A DNA stretch of 64,000 nt from CAVVSQ01 sp963848825 (GTDB lineage Bacteria > Planctomycetota > Planctomycetia > Gemmatales > Gemmataceae): contig CAWKFA010000001.1 of assembly GCA_963848825.1 (NCBI GenBank), forward strand, positions 62,001 through 126,000. The letters run 5' to 3'. The notes beneath the pieces were generated by a model that was given only the letters and a program-made list of their open reading frames with translations, did not search any database and was not told the origin of the DNA. The first letter of the stretch is position 1; every line of letters begins with the position of its first letter. The translations under genes and the position numbers were made by a program. Positions 37,609 to 46,733 of the stretch are shown here, piece by piece.

Positions 37609-39027
37609 CTAACTGATTTTTTTCCGATTGACGAAAACATGGGATGCCAGATCGTGCAAGGTTTCGGCCGCCTCGCTTATCGTTTCGGTGAGCGTGGGGT
37701 GCGCGTGAATGGACATGGCGATGTCTTTGGCGGTTGCGCCCATTTCGACGGCCAGGACGCCTTCCGCGATAAGCTCACCGGCGCCCGCGCCGCAGAGGCC
37801 GACGCCCAAAACACGATCGCTCTTGGGATCGGTGATGATCTTGGTAATGCCGTCGGTTCGGCCCAGGGTCGTAGCACGGCCCGACGCGGCCCAGTGGAAG
37901 CGGGCGATGCGCACCTCGCGATTTTGCTTGGCGGCCTCGGCTTCGGTCAAGCCGCACCAGGCGATTTCTGGATCGGTGAAGACGACGGCCGGAATGGCAC
38001 GCGGGTCCCATATTAAAGGTTCGCCGGCAATGACTTGAGCGACCAGCTTGCCCTCGTGGGACGCCTTGTGCGCAAGCATCGGTTCCCCCGCGACGTCTCC
38101 AATCGCGAAAATGTTCGGGTTCGTGGTGCGCCGTTGCTCGTTGACCTTCACGAAACCTTTGGCATCTACCTCCACCGCCGCCTTGTCGAGGCCGAGATTG
38201 GCGGCATTGGGCTTGCGGCCGACTGCCACGAGGATCTTCTCGAAGGTCTGTTCCTTGTCGGCGAGATCCCCCTCGAAAGTTGCGCGGATGCCCGCCTTGT
38301 CCTCGGCAATTTTGGCGACCTTGGTGTTGAGATGGATCTGATGAAAGAGTGTCTTGATGCGCGCCGCCAAAGGCCGCACGAGGTCGGCGTCGACGCCCGG
38401 CAACAAGCTGCCGGTGAGCTCGACACAGGTGACCTTGCTGCCCAGGGCGGCGTAAACCGTGCCCATTTCGAGACCGATGTAGCCGCCGCCAATAACCAGC
38501 AGGGTGGCGGGAACATTTTCCAGTTTAAGGGCACTGGTGGAATCGAGAACGCGCGGGCTGGCCAAGCTCAAGCTGGGCAGTTGGGTGGGCAGGGAACCCG
38601 TGGCCACGATGGCGTTTTTGAACTGAACGGTCGGCCCCCCCTCGACCTGGATGGTCTGGGGGCCGGTGAAGACGCCACGTCCGCTGATAAAAGTGACGTT
38701 ACGCTTCTTGCAAAGATCGAGCAGGTGGCTGGCGTGCAAATCGACGATTTTATCTTTCTTGGCCCGAAGGGCATTGATATCGATCACGGGGGGAGCGAAG
38801 GTTATGCCGAATGCATCCGCTTCCCGCGCGGCGGTGACGAGATGAGCGGCATGGAGCAGGGCCTTGGAGGGGATGCAGCCCACGTTGAGGCAGGTACCCC
38901 CGGGCTTGACGGCCGCGTCAATGAGCGCGACATGGAGCCCGCGGTCAGCGGCGAGAAACGCGGCGGCATAACCGCCGGGCCCACCACCCAGGACAGCGAC
39001 TTCGCAATCGATCTTTTGTTCGGGCAT
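37609..39027 (-). CDS. lpdA: Dihydrolipoyl dehydrogenase (E3)
   Basis: A 472-residue flavoprotein from ATG 39027. FAD-binding VLGGGPGGYAAAFLAADRG (about residues 12-30), the redox disulfide in GGTCLNVGCIPSKALLHA, the NAD-binding VIGGGYIGLEMGTVYA, the second FAD motif NPNIFAIGDVAGEPMLAHKA, and the catalytic HAHPTLTE near the C-terminus are all present. It reoxidises dihydrolipoamide of 2-oxoacid dehydrogenase complexes with NAD+. It lies 60 bases downstream of the E2 gene in the same direction. Confidence 0.95.
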   Translation of the reverse strand: MPEQKIDCEVAVLGGGPGGYAAAFLAADRGLHVALIDAAVKPGGTCLNVGCIPSKALLHAAHLVTAAREADAFGITFAPPVIDINALRAKKDKIVDLHASHLLDLCKKRNVTFISGRGVFTGPQTIQVEGGPTVQFKNAIVATGSLPTQLPSLSLASPRVLDSTSALKLENVPATLLVIGGGYIGLEMGTVYAALGSKVTCVELTGSLLPGVDADLVRPLAARIKTLFHQIHLNTKVAKIAEDKAGIRATFEGDLADKEQTFEKILVAVGRKPNAANLGLDKAAVEVDAKGFVKVNEQRRTTNPNIFAIGDVAGEPMLAHKASHEGKLVAQVIAGEPLIWDPRAIPAVVFTDPEIAWCGLTEAEAAKQNREVRIARFHWAASGRATTLGRTDGITKIITDPKSDRVLGVGLCGAGAGELIAEGVLAVEMGATAKDIAMSIHAHPTLTETISEAAETLHDLASHVFVNRKKIS

Positions 39028-39088
39028 GGAGCTTACCTTGGGTCATGTGCGGTTTCGTTCGGGAAACCCTGACAACGCGAACGATGCA

Positions 39089-40384
39089 TCAGGCGTGTAG
39101 CAACATGAGCATGGGGCTTTCGAGCAACTCGGCGAGGCGGCGCGTGAAGCGGGCGGCGTCGGCGCCGTCTATGACACGATGATCGTAAGACAGCGACAGC
39201 GGCAAGAGCAGGCGCGGCACCAATTGCCCATCCCGGTAGACCGGCTGGAGCCGCGACCGGGAAAGCCCGAGAATGGCGACTTCGGGATAATTGACGATCG
39301 GCGTAAAGCCAGTGCCGCCGATGCCGCCGAGGTTGCTGATCGTGAAAGAGCCGCCGCGCATGTCGTCGGCGCCAATCTTTTTGAGGCGGGCGCGTTCGGC
39401 CATTTCCGCCATTTCTTTGCCGATGTCATAAACGCTCTTCGTATTGACGTCGCGCAAAATGGGCACCAGCAAGCCGCGTTCGGTATCGACGGCAACACCG
39501 ATATGGCAATAGCGTTTGATGACCAGTTGACCCTTGGCCAGGTCGAGACTGGAGTTGAATTGCGGGAATTGGCCCAGCGCGATGGCACAGGCCTTGAGAA
39601 CAAACGCGGTGACGGTCAGCTTCGGGCCCTTGCCTTCTTGCTGTTTGCGGAAGGCCTCGATCTCGGTGACGTCGGCCTGGTCTTGCTGCGTCACGTGCGG
39701 CACGGTGGTCCATGACAGCAGGACCTGGTCGGCGGTCTTGCGGCGAATGGAATCGAAGGGCTTATACTCGACCGGCCCCCATTGCTCAAAGTTGGGAAGG
39801 TGCACGGCGGCGGCACGGCCACCACCACCGTTCGCCACGGTCCGGACAAAACCCTTGACGTCCTCCTGGGTGATGCGGCCTTTAGGCCCTGACCCAGGAA
39901 CCTGTCCCAGGTCGATTCCCCAATCACGAGCCAGCTTGCGCGTGGCGGGGCCGGCCGGAACGATGGCGTCGTCGCTACCCGAAGTCACGGGAGGCGGTTT
40001 TGGCGCGACCGGCGGAGGCGAACTTGGCGCTGCGGGCTTGGGCGTGGGTGGAGCGGCTTTCGCTGCCGGCTGTGGCGGCGCGGCTGGCGTGTTTGGCTGC
40101 GCAGCGGCCGGCGCGGCCGGCGGTGGCGCTTCCTGAGGTTTGCCGTTGGCACCCTCAATGGTCATCAGGGCCTGGCCCGTCTTGACCTTGTCCCCTTTTT
40201 TGATCAGGATCTGGCCGATGCGGCCAGCCAGCGGCGAGGGCACTTCTACGGTGCTTTTCTCCGCCTCCACCTCGACGAGGGCTTGCCCCTCTTTGACGAC
40301 GTCACCACTTTTGACTTTGACATCCACCACGTCGCCCGCCTCGACGTTTTCTCCGAGGGCAGGCAGCTTAATCTCTTGGGTCAT
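39089..40384 (-). CDS. aceF: Dihydrolipoyllysine acyltransferase (E2)
   Basis: A 431-residue protein; ATG 40384 (TQEIKLPALGENVEAGDVVD) begins the lipoyl domain, whose lysine is in VEAEKSTVEVPSPLAG (about residue 42). An Ala/Pro-rich hinge (about residues 80-140) is followed by the E3-binding domain (RKLARDWGIDLGQVPGSGPK) and the acyltransferase domain ending in SLSYDHRVIDGADAARFTRR with catalytic His and Asp. Pyruvate is the likely substrate (acetyltransferase), but E1 is not in the window, so another 2-oxoacid is possible. Forms an operon with lpdA. Confidence 0.9.
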   Translation of the reverse strand: MTQEIKLPALGENVEAGDVVDVKVKSGDVVKEGQALVEVEAEKSTVEVPSPLAGRIGQILIKKGDKVKTGQALMTIEGANGKPQEAPPPAAPAAAQPNTPAAPPQPAAKAAPPTPKPAAPSSPPPVAPKPPPVTSGSDDAIVPAGPATRKLARDWGIDLGQVPGSGPKGRITQEDVKGFVRTVANGGGGRAAAVHLPNFEQWGPVEYKPFDSIRRKTADQVLLSWTTVPHVTQQDQADVTEIEAFRKQQEGKGPKLTVTAFVLKACAIALGQFPQFNSSLDLAKGQLVIKRYCHIGVAVDTERGLLVPILRDVNTKSVYDIGKEMAEMAERARLKKIGADDMRGGSFTISNLGGIGGTGFTPIVNYPEVAILGLSRSRLQPVYRDGQLVPRLLLPLSLSYDHRVIDGADAARFTRRLAELLESPMLMLLHA

Positions 40385-40562
40385 GGGCGATCCTTTCATT
40401 CCGCACACGCCGCGAATGGTGTGCACAAGCACATTTTACAGGAAGCCGTCGTCTTCGGCCCTAAGGCAGTCCTGAACCGGCAGGCAAAAATTGGTGCCCC
40501 CATTACAGCCGAGGTCCTGAAGTCGATCTCGACGTGCGACGATAACGTCAGGATGTCCTAAA

Positions 40563-40607
40563 AAAACGGGGACGGGACCCTGAATCGAGAGGTCCTGTCC
40601 CCGTTTT
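40563..40607. terminator. Strong bidirectional terminator-like hairpin before metG
   Basis: AAAACGGGGACGGGACC pairs with GGTCCTGTCCCCGTTTT through 13 bp plus A/T flanks, loop of 11 bases. It lies between two divergent genes (aceF and metG), 29 bases before the metG start, which is an odd place for a terminator. Confidence 0.6.
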
Positions 40608-40635
40608 GTAGACCGTCCACAGAAAAGGTTGCAGC

Positions 40636-42186
40636 ATGAGCGCGAAACCGAGCTTTTTCATCACCACGGCCATCGACTATCCGAACAGTCGGCCACACAT
40701 CGGCACCGCCTTCGAAAAGATCGGTGCCGATGTTCAGGCGCGTTATCGGCGGATGGAGGGGTATGACGTCCATTTTCTGATGGGCAACGATGAGAATACC
40801 ATCAAAGTCGCCAAACGGGCCGCGGAGCTTGGCAAACCGCCCCAGGAATACTGCAACGAGATGGCCGGGCAATTTAAGGACGTCTGGCGGGCCCTGGATA
40901 TTAGCTTTGACGAGTTCGTGCAGACCAGCGAGGCCAGGCACCACCGCTGCGCCTGCCAGTTCATTCAGAAAGTGTTCGATAATGGCTTCATCTACAAGGG
41001 CAGCTACGACGCCTGGTACTGCGATGGCTGCGAGTCCTTCAAGACCGATACGGAAGCCAAGGAAAACGACGGGCAATGCGGAATTCACAAAACGCCCCTG
41101 ACCCGGCGTAACGAACCCTGTTATTTCTTCGCGCTATCCCGGTTCCAGGAGAAACTGCTCAAATTTTACGAAGCGCAGCCCACCTTCATGCAGCCTGAGA
41201 TTCGCCGCAACGAGATGCTCGCGCTGGTCGAAGGGGGCTTGCAAGACGTGAACATCACCCGGCAAGGCCAGGCCTGGGGCATTCCGGTGCCCTTCGATCC
41301 GCAATACACGATCTGGGTGTGGTTCGACGCGTTGCTGACCTATTTCACGGGCATCGGCTACGGCGCGGATGACGCCCGGTTTCAAAAGTGGTGGCCGGCA
41401 AATATCCATTTCATCGGCAAGGACATCACGCGCTTTCACTGCACCCTCTGGCCGGCGATGCTGATGGCGGCCGGCCTCGAGCCGCCACGCATGGTTTTCA
41501 GTCATGGCTTCGTCTATCTCAAGGGGGAAAAGATCAGCAAGGCGCTCGGCAACGTGGTGGAGCCGATGGACATAATCACCAAGTTTTCCAGTGAGGCATT
41601 CCGTTACTATTTCATGCGCGAGTGTCCCTTCCCCGGCGACGGCGATTTTAGCTGGCAACGCTTTACGGACGTTTACAACTCCGACCTGGCCAACAAATTT
41701 GGCAATCTTTATAGCCGTATCGTGACGCTGGTCGCCATGTATTACGAGGGGCGCCTGGAGGGCACAGCGGGAACCCGGCCGGCGGAGATTCAAACGAACC
41801 TGCCGGCGATCATCGATGAGGTGAAAGCCCACATTGAAGCATGCCAGTATAGCCAGGCGCTGGAGCGGATTTTTCAACTGGTCATCGTGCCAGCCAATCA
41901 ATTCGCCGACCTGAAGGCGCCCTGGAACCTGGTGAAAACGGATAAAGGTGCCGCCAAGGAAGTACTCTTCACCATGGCCGAGCAATTACGCATTGCGGTG
42001 ATCTTGCTCAAGCCGTTTCTGCCGCGCTCGATGGAAACGATTTACAGATCGTTCAACTTCCCGCAACCGTGGGAGGAGGTACGGTATGTGGATGCGGGCC
42101 AGTATCCAGGCCAAAACGAAGACTTGCGGATCATGGCGACGCTGGAAGGGGGCAAGCCCAAGCCGCTATTCCCGAGAATCAAGTGA
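40636..42186 (+). CDS. metG: Methionine--tRNA ligase
   Basis: A 516-residue class I aminoacyl-tRNA synthetase from ATG 40636. The HIGH signature is present as RPHIGTAFEKIGAD and the KMSKS loop as LKGEKISKALGN. The zinc knuckle region WYCDGCESF ... GQCGIHKTPL and WVWFDALLTYFTGIGY are typical of MetRS. The C-terminal anticodon-binding helices follow, without the C-terminal tRNA-binding (Trbp111) extension, so the length is that of the short form. It charges tRNA-Met in the cytoplasm. Confidence 0.93.
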   Translation: MSAKPSFFITTAIDYPNSRPHIGTAFEKIGADVQARYRRMEGYDVHFLMGNDENTIKVAKRAAELGKPPQEYCNEMAGQFKDVWRALDISFDEFVQTSEARHHRCACQFIQKVFDNGFIYKGSYDAWYCDGCESFKTDTEAKENDGQCGIHKTPLTRRNEPCYFFALSRFQEKLLKFYEAQPTFMQPEIRRNEMLALVEGGLQDVNITRQGQAWGIPVPFDPQYTIWVWFDALLTYFTGIGYGADDARFQKWWPANIHFIGKDITRFHCTLWPAMLMAAGLEPPRMVFSHGFVYLKGEKISKALGNVVEPMDIITKFSSEAFRYYFMRECPFPGDGDFSWQRFTDVYNSDLANKFGNLYSRIVTLVAMYYEGRLEGTAGTRPAEIQTNLPAIIDEVKAHIEACQYSQALERIFQLVIVPANQFADLKAPWNLVKTDKGAAKEVLFTMAEQLRIAVILLKPFLPRSMETIYRSFNFPQPWEEVRYVDAGQYPGQNEDLRIMATLEGGKPKPLFPRIK

Positions 42187-42268
42187 CAGGATTCCGGGGT
42201 GCGTACCTGGGCGGCGCCTTTGCTGTCGCGGGCCTTGGCGAGCGCGAAACGATCACGCAGCGCTCTTG

Positions 42269-42628
42269 CTATTCTTCCACGATGACCTTGTGGTGGTGGG
42301 GTTTGCCTTTCCAGCCGCTAAAGCCTGTATTGAAATAACCACGCCCGCTCAGGAGCCGGTACGTGAACAGGATAATCATGGTACCGATCAGTGCCACGGG
42401 AAAGCCGACGACACTGATGGGCGTAACCTTCATCCCGGAAAAGAAGACCAGAATGCCGGCACCAATCACGCTACCGAGGATGCCGATTATCAACGTGGCA
42501 AAGGCACCGCCCGGTTCGCGTCGGCCCGGGAAAATCGCCTTGGCCAACAGGCCCACGAGGGTGCCGAACCCAATCCAGATGAGCGCGAAGTGGGTCCATT
42601 CCGTGAAAACCTCATTAATTCGATCCAT
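42269..42628 (-). CDS. GlsB/YeaQ/YmgE-type small membrane protein
   Basis: A 119-residue protein from ATG 42628 with three hydrophobic helices and the family block FGTLVGLLAKAIFPGRREPG, followed by ATLIIGILGSVIGAGIL. This is the transglycosylase-associated/GlsB-YeaQ-YmgE family of small stress-linked inner membrane proteins; molecular function is not established. The third helix and the basic, His-rich tail (KPHHHK) are additions to the core of about 85 residues. Confidence 0.7.
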   Translation of the reverse strand: MDRINEVFTEWTHFALIWIGFGTLVGLLAKAIFPGRREPGGAFATLIIGILGSVIGAGILVFFSGMKVTPISVVGFPVALIGTMIILFTYRLLSGRGYFNTGFSGWKGKPHHHKVIVEE

Positions 42629-42917
42629 GGCCCGGTCCTTTCCAGGGAAGCTCGAAAATAGTCCATGCTTGCACCACGGGACATTGTCCCGTCTTAAAGC
42701 TGCTCATTCAGCATCGGCACCGTGGACGCCGGTTTTAACGGATATACGGGGGGAAGGCGAAATGACGCGGCCTTCCTACCGTCACTAACCATACATTCTT
42801 CCCCTTTCACCGATTTTGCCACCGTTCGCGGCCAAATTCCCTTGGATTCGAGCGCGCCATCGATCACAATGGACAGGAGATCGCCGTGCCTGTTCCTCAT
42901 ATCCCGGAATGTCCGCC

Positions 42918-44576
42918 ATGGCCAAAAAAGTAAATCTCGAAGAAGACGACTTCGACAAGGAAATCGAGGCAGTTGAAGAGGCCGAGGACGTCGAGGCAGT
43001 CGATGTCGAAGCAGTCGAGGCCGTCGAAGATATCGGCGAGGTTGAGGAAGTCGAGGAAGTTGAAGCCGTGGATGCGGGCGAGGGTGGTTCGATCGATGAG
43101 CCGCCGGTGAAAACCCGACCCAAGGGCAAGAACTCGCCCTTAACTTTGGCGCTCTGCGTTCTCAACGTGGTGGCGGCGCTGGCCTTTCTGTATTTTCTCG
43201 TCCTCGATTTCCACCAGCGCCAGCAATGGTCTTACGCCGTCTTCATGAACGAACTTTTCGTGCAGGGATTGCCGCTCAAGGAAGAAGATACCGGACTGTC
43301 GGGCTCGAGAGCGGTCATGCCCCATCAGCGTCTGGATTCCAAACAAATCAGCGAAGTATTTAGCGCGCGCGGCGGCCGGGGCGGTGGTGAGTTCTGGGCG
43401 GTCGATGAGGCCTTTCCTAATCGCATAACACCCTCCAACTTGACGCCGGAAGTCCTCAAGGATTATTTTGCCGGCATCGGCGAACCGGTCGGCACACTCG
43501 AGGCGGAAGTCGAGCGGCTCAAAGCCAAAGTGCCGGCGGACATCGTCCGCGTTGCCCAGGAGGCCGTTGAGGCCTACAAGGCCAAGAAGGATGCCGACAA
43601 GCGTACCTTCGCCAAAAGCATCCTGCTACCTCTCGCTTACAACCCACACCAGGTCGATAGTCTCGAACAAAAAATCATGGCCGCCAAGGGCGCCGGACTG
43701 GACGCCTTGATTGGCGACGGAGTCCAGCGCCGCCTGTTCGTGGACCTATTGGCCCCGTGTGAGATCTTTCGGCCCGGCGATGTGACGACGCCGTTTTTGG
43801 CAAAAGTCGCGGACCTGGAGAAATTCAAGCTCGATGATCTCCAGGCACTCTTGCGAAAACGCTTCGAGGTCGCGATTGCCGACAAGTTCGATGGTGCTGT
43901 GCATCTCGGCAAGGACTGGGAAGGCCAAAAGCGACTGAGCTGGGAAAAACGCCAAACGATTGGGTTTCTACTGGTAGACATCGCCACCATGCAAAAACCT
44001 GACCTGGTCCAACCGGACCGCATGGTGCCCCTTTATCCAGACGCCGGGGCGCCTCAAGGTACGCCCAACCTGCTCAGAGCGCAAACCGTGCTGGGCCTTT
44101 ACGAATTCACGGCAGCCGTGCGGAACTTGCCACTCGCCTGGCAGTCGCTCGAGAGGCGCGTGTTGCAAGCGATCCATGACGATCGCGAGGGGTTCGAAAT
44201 CGGCAGCAAGGAAAAGGGCTTCGAGCGTAACCAGGGCTTCATCGACAAATATGCGGCCGAGATCAAACGCATTCAGGACCTTGTCCTCGAAATTAGAAAA
44301 GCGGAGGAGCGCCTCAAGGATTTGCAAACCCAGAGCAAGACAGCCAAAGGGATTTATGAATATCGGGACCAATATTTGAAGGAAATGGTGGCCACGCTAA
44401 AGACATCGCGCGAAAAAACGAACCAGCAGGTGGCCAAGCTTCGCGAGCTGCAAAAAGAGATCTATCAGGCCCAGGCCGTGCTGCGCGATGCCGCCGAGCG
44501 CAACCTTCGCCTGGACCAGGAAATCAAGGCCGAGGAACGCAAACTGCGTGGCCAGACAGGAGCGAGCACACCATGA
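42918..44576 (+). CDS. Conserved planctomycete-type membrane/coiled-coil protein with acidic N-terminus
   Basis: About 552 residues; ATG 42918 (AKKVNLEEDDFDKEI) is preferred, ATG 42909 is possible. The first 70 residues are almost all Glu, Asp, Val and Ala in short repeats. A basic stretch (KTRPKGKNSPL) and one membrane helix (ALCVLNVVAALAFLYFLVLD) follow. The rest is soluble with long helical segments; the last 130 residues are a coiled coil. The cytosolic side is likely the acidic N-terminus. Stop and next start overlap (ATGA), so the two genes are coupled. No function known to me. Confidence 0.65.
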   Translation: MAKKVNLEEDDFDKEIEAVEEAEDVEAVDVEAVEAVEDIGEVEEVEEVEAVDAGEGGSIDEPPVKTRPKGKNSPLTLALCVLNVVAALAFLYFLVLDFHQRQQWSYAVFMNELFVQGLPLKEEDTGLSGSRAVMPHQRLDSKQISEVFSARGGRGGGEFWAVDEAFPNRITPSNLTPEVLKDYFAGIGEPVGTLEAEVERLKAKVPADIVRVAQEAVEAYKAKKDADKRTFAKSILLPLAYNPHQVDSLEQKIMAAKGAGLDALIGDGVQRRLFVDLLAPCEIFRPGDVTTPFLAKVADLEKFKLDDLQALLRKRFEVAIADKFDGAVHLGKDWEGQKRLSWEKRQTIGFLLVDIATMQKPDLVQPDRMVPLYPDAGAPQGTPNLLRAQTVLGLYEFTAAVRNLPLAWQSLERRVLQAIHDDREGFEIGSKEKGFERNQGFIDKYAAEIKRIQDLVLEIRKAEERLKDLQTQSKTAKGIYEYRDQYLKEMVATLKTSREKTNQQVAKLRELQKEIYQAQAVLRDAAERNLRLDQEIKAEERKLRGQTGASTP

Positions 44577-45319
44577 TGATGAACCGTATTGGCAAAGGTT
44601 TGGTGCTCGCGCACACCGCCATAAGTTTGCTGGCGCTGTCGTGGGCGGCGGGGCTTTATGTCCAGTTCACCGACTGGGGCTGGAAGGAGCCACGTACCAA
44701 TTTGGGCTATCGTGTCCCGTCCGAGTACGACAAACGCGCGGCGTCCTTCAAGGAGGCTGTCAAGGCCCGCGACATGGTGATGCCCGTGCTCCAACCGGCC
44801 CAGGCCTCCTTGCTCAAAGCGGAAACCAGCCTGGCGAACAATCATCTTTATTACAACGAGGCACTGGCACGCCTGAGCGGAGCCACGGAACCTATCGCCG
44901 TCAAAGCCATCAAAAAGGAGGGCGCAACTGCGCTGGACACGCCGATAATCGGCAAACCGGTGCTTGAAGACAAGGCGATTGAGGGGATCACCAAGTCGTA
45001 TCAGTCCTATCTCGCCGACCTCAAAAACATTGGCGAGAGCATAAAATCTGAGATCGGTGACATCAACAAGTGGACAGAAGCGGCGCAAAAGGTGACGTTC
45101 GAACTCAATGGCAAAGATGCTACCGGGAAAAAGGTGCCGAACTTTCTGGGCATTTACGATCTTCTCGATCTGGAGAAAAAGGCCCAGGACCAGGCACTGG
45201 CCGAAAAGGACTACCTCGAACCAGTCTGGACACGGTCGCTTCAGGAATCGCAGGGATATCGAGAACGTCGCGAGCAACTGGAGGAGTACCTGGACCGGTT
45301 GCGCCAGAGCAAGAAATGA
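44573..45319 (+). CDS. Membrane-anchored coiled-coil protein
   Basis: A 248-residue protein whose ATG overlaps the stop of the previous gene. N-terminal helix LVLAHTAISLLALSWAAGLY, a conserved-looking TDWGWKEPRTNLGYRVPSEY, then a mostly helical region with heptad-like stretches and a C-terminal coil (YRERRREQ-like, LEEYLDRLRQSKK). It shares the layout of its neighbours (short N-terminus, one helix, coiled coil outside). Probably part of one envelope-associated complex with them; no function assigned. Confidence 0.65.
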   Translation: MMMNRIGKGLVLAHTAISLLALSWAAGLYVQFTDWGWKEPRTNLGYRVPSEYDKRAASFKEAVKARDMVMPVLQPAQASLLKAETSLANNHLYYNEALARLSGATEPIAVKAIKKEGATALDTPIIGKPVLEDKAIEGITKSYQSYLADLKNIGESIKSEIGDINKWTEAAQKVTFELNGKDATGKKVPNFLGIYDLLDLEKKAQDQALAEKDYLEPVWTRSLQESQGYRERREQLEEYLDRLRQSKK

Positions 45320-45529
45320 CCTGAGGCCTCATGGATGTGACCCAGCGCACTTCGCCTGGCTTTCCCACCTTTCTTTCGTCATAATGCATGCCGTGATTTG
45401 GCGTTGACATTGCCTTCGCTACGCGGCATAGTTCCGGCCGCATTTCGGGGGAAAAATAGCGCAGAACAGCGCGCTCCGCACGGGGTGGCCCGAGCATTCG
45501 GGAAGGGCGCACTGGGAGAAGGATGGAAT

Positions 45530-46414
45530 ATGAACACCATCGGCAAGATTCTGGTAGTCCTCAACCTGGTATTCGCCCTGGTTGTCGGCGGCTTCCTGGT
45601 CATCGACTTCGCGACGCGCAGCAATTGGAAGCTCGCTTTCGATAACCTGAAACGGGAAATGGAAGTCGCGCAAAAGAACACCAATATTTCCGGCGGTACG
45701 CTGCAAGACTTGAACACCCAGGTGAAGCGTGCCGAGGCCGAGCGCGATAAGCTCAAAAAGGAACTCGTGGATCAGGAGAATGTCGCCAGCGCCAAATTGG
45801 CCGGGCAAACACTGCTCACGAACGAGGCCAACGAACGTGCCAAGGACGCCGATCTGACCGCTCAGAAGGCCATCCAGGAAAAAGATAAACTCAAGGAAGA
45901 ACTCAAGGGGCTGTCCGCCACGGTGCAGGAACGCGACAACCGTATCCTGGCGCTGCAGGAATCAAACAAGACCTATCGTACCGAAGGCATCGCGCACGAA
46001 AATAAGGCCAAGGCCACGCAGGACCGCAATGTCAACCTTCTCGAGCAGATACAGGAATTGAGCCGTAAGCTGGCTCTTCAGGACGCCGGCGTGAGAAATG
46101 ACAATATCCTGACGCGTGACCCCAATGCCCCAAACCCGCCCTCGAACTACATCAAGGGCAAAGTTGACAAGGTAGATCCGCGCGATCCAACTTTGGTGCA
46201 AATCTCGCTGGGGAGCGATCAGGGGCTAAAACAAAATCAGACGCTCGAAGTCTATCGCCTCGGGCCCGACCCGCAATATCTCGGCCGCATACGCATCGAA
46301 GATGTCAGGGAGCACGTTGCCGTCGGCAAACTTGTCCGCAATAGCGTCGTTGGCAACCGCCCCTTCAAGACTGGCGATATAGTCGCCAGCTCCATCAATC
46401 CGCAAGGGCGCTGA
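45530..46414 (+). CDS. Membrane-anchored coiled-coil protein
   Basis: 294 residues from ATG 45530, preceded by GGGAGAAGGATGG. N-terminus NTIGKILVVLNLVFALVVGG is a membrane helix; residues 40-190 are a long coiled coil (KREMEVAQKNT ... LQESNKTYRTEG). The C-terminal 100 residues are beta-rich (YIKGKVDKVDPRDPTLVQIS, NQTLEVYRLGPDPQYLGRIR), resembling a small barrel also seen in envelope proteins. Third of four genes in this cluster. Function unknown. Confidence 0.7.
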   Translation: MNTIGKILVVLNLVFALVVGGFLVIDFATRSNWKLAFDNLKREMEVAQKNTNISGGTLQDLNTQVKRAEAERDKLKKELVDQENVASAKLAGQTLLTNEANERAKDADLTAQKAIQEKDKLKEELKGLSATVQERDNRILALQESNKTYRTEGIAHENKAKATQDRNVNLLEQIQELSRKLALQDAGVRNDNILTRDPNAPNPPSNYIKGKVDKVDPRDPTLVQISLGSDQGLKQNQTLEVYRLGPDPQYLGRIRIEDVREHVAVGKLVRNSVVGNRPFKTGDIVASSINPQGR

Positions 46415-46429
46415 TATCGGAGTTTCGCC

Positions 46430-46642
46430 ATGGCTCAAGAGGACGAAGCCGCCACTGCCCCGCCGGTCAACGACGCCTACACGGGCATGCTGGCCATTTC
46501 GCTAACCGCACTGATCGCCGGCTGTGTGTTTCTCTACCTCGATTACAGCCAGTACCCCGACAGCAAGCAGCCGGCGGTGCCCAAAGCGCCCGGCATCTCC
46601 GTGCTCGCTCCCAAGGGCGACGCGCAACCCGACAAAAAATAA
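46430..46642 (+). CDS. Small single-pass membrane protein
   Basis: A 70-residue protein, ATG 46430, 15 bases after the previous stop. It has a polar N-terminus (EDEAATAPPVNDAYTG), one helix (MLAISLTALIAGCVFLYLDY) and a Pro/Lys-rich tail. Its position as the last gene of the coiled-coil cluster suggests a minor subunit of the same assembly. No family recognised. Confidence 0.6.
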   Translation: MAQEDEAATAPPVNDAYTGMLAISLTALIAGCVFLYLDYSQYPDSKQPAVPKAPGISVLAPKGDAQPDKK

Positions 46643-46733
46643 TCTCATCCTCTATACTAATTAGGTGAATCACGCCGGGTAGCCGCGCGCCAGGGCTGCC
46701 TGGCAAGCGTCTGCTTTTAACCTGGGTCCCATT

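Noticed and set aside
38035..39072. 345-residue plus-strand ORF
   Set aside because: It is antisense to lpdA, which has all E3 motifs.
43140..43346. Minus-strand ORFs within the coiled-coil cluster
   Set aside because: They are shadows of the plus-strand genes, whose membrane helix and coupled starts are clear.
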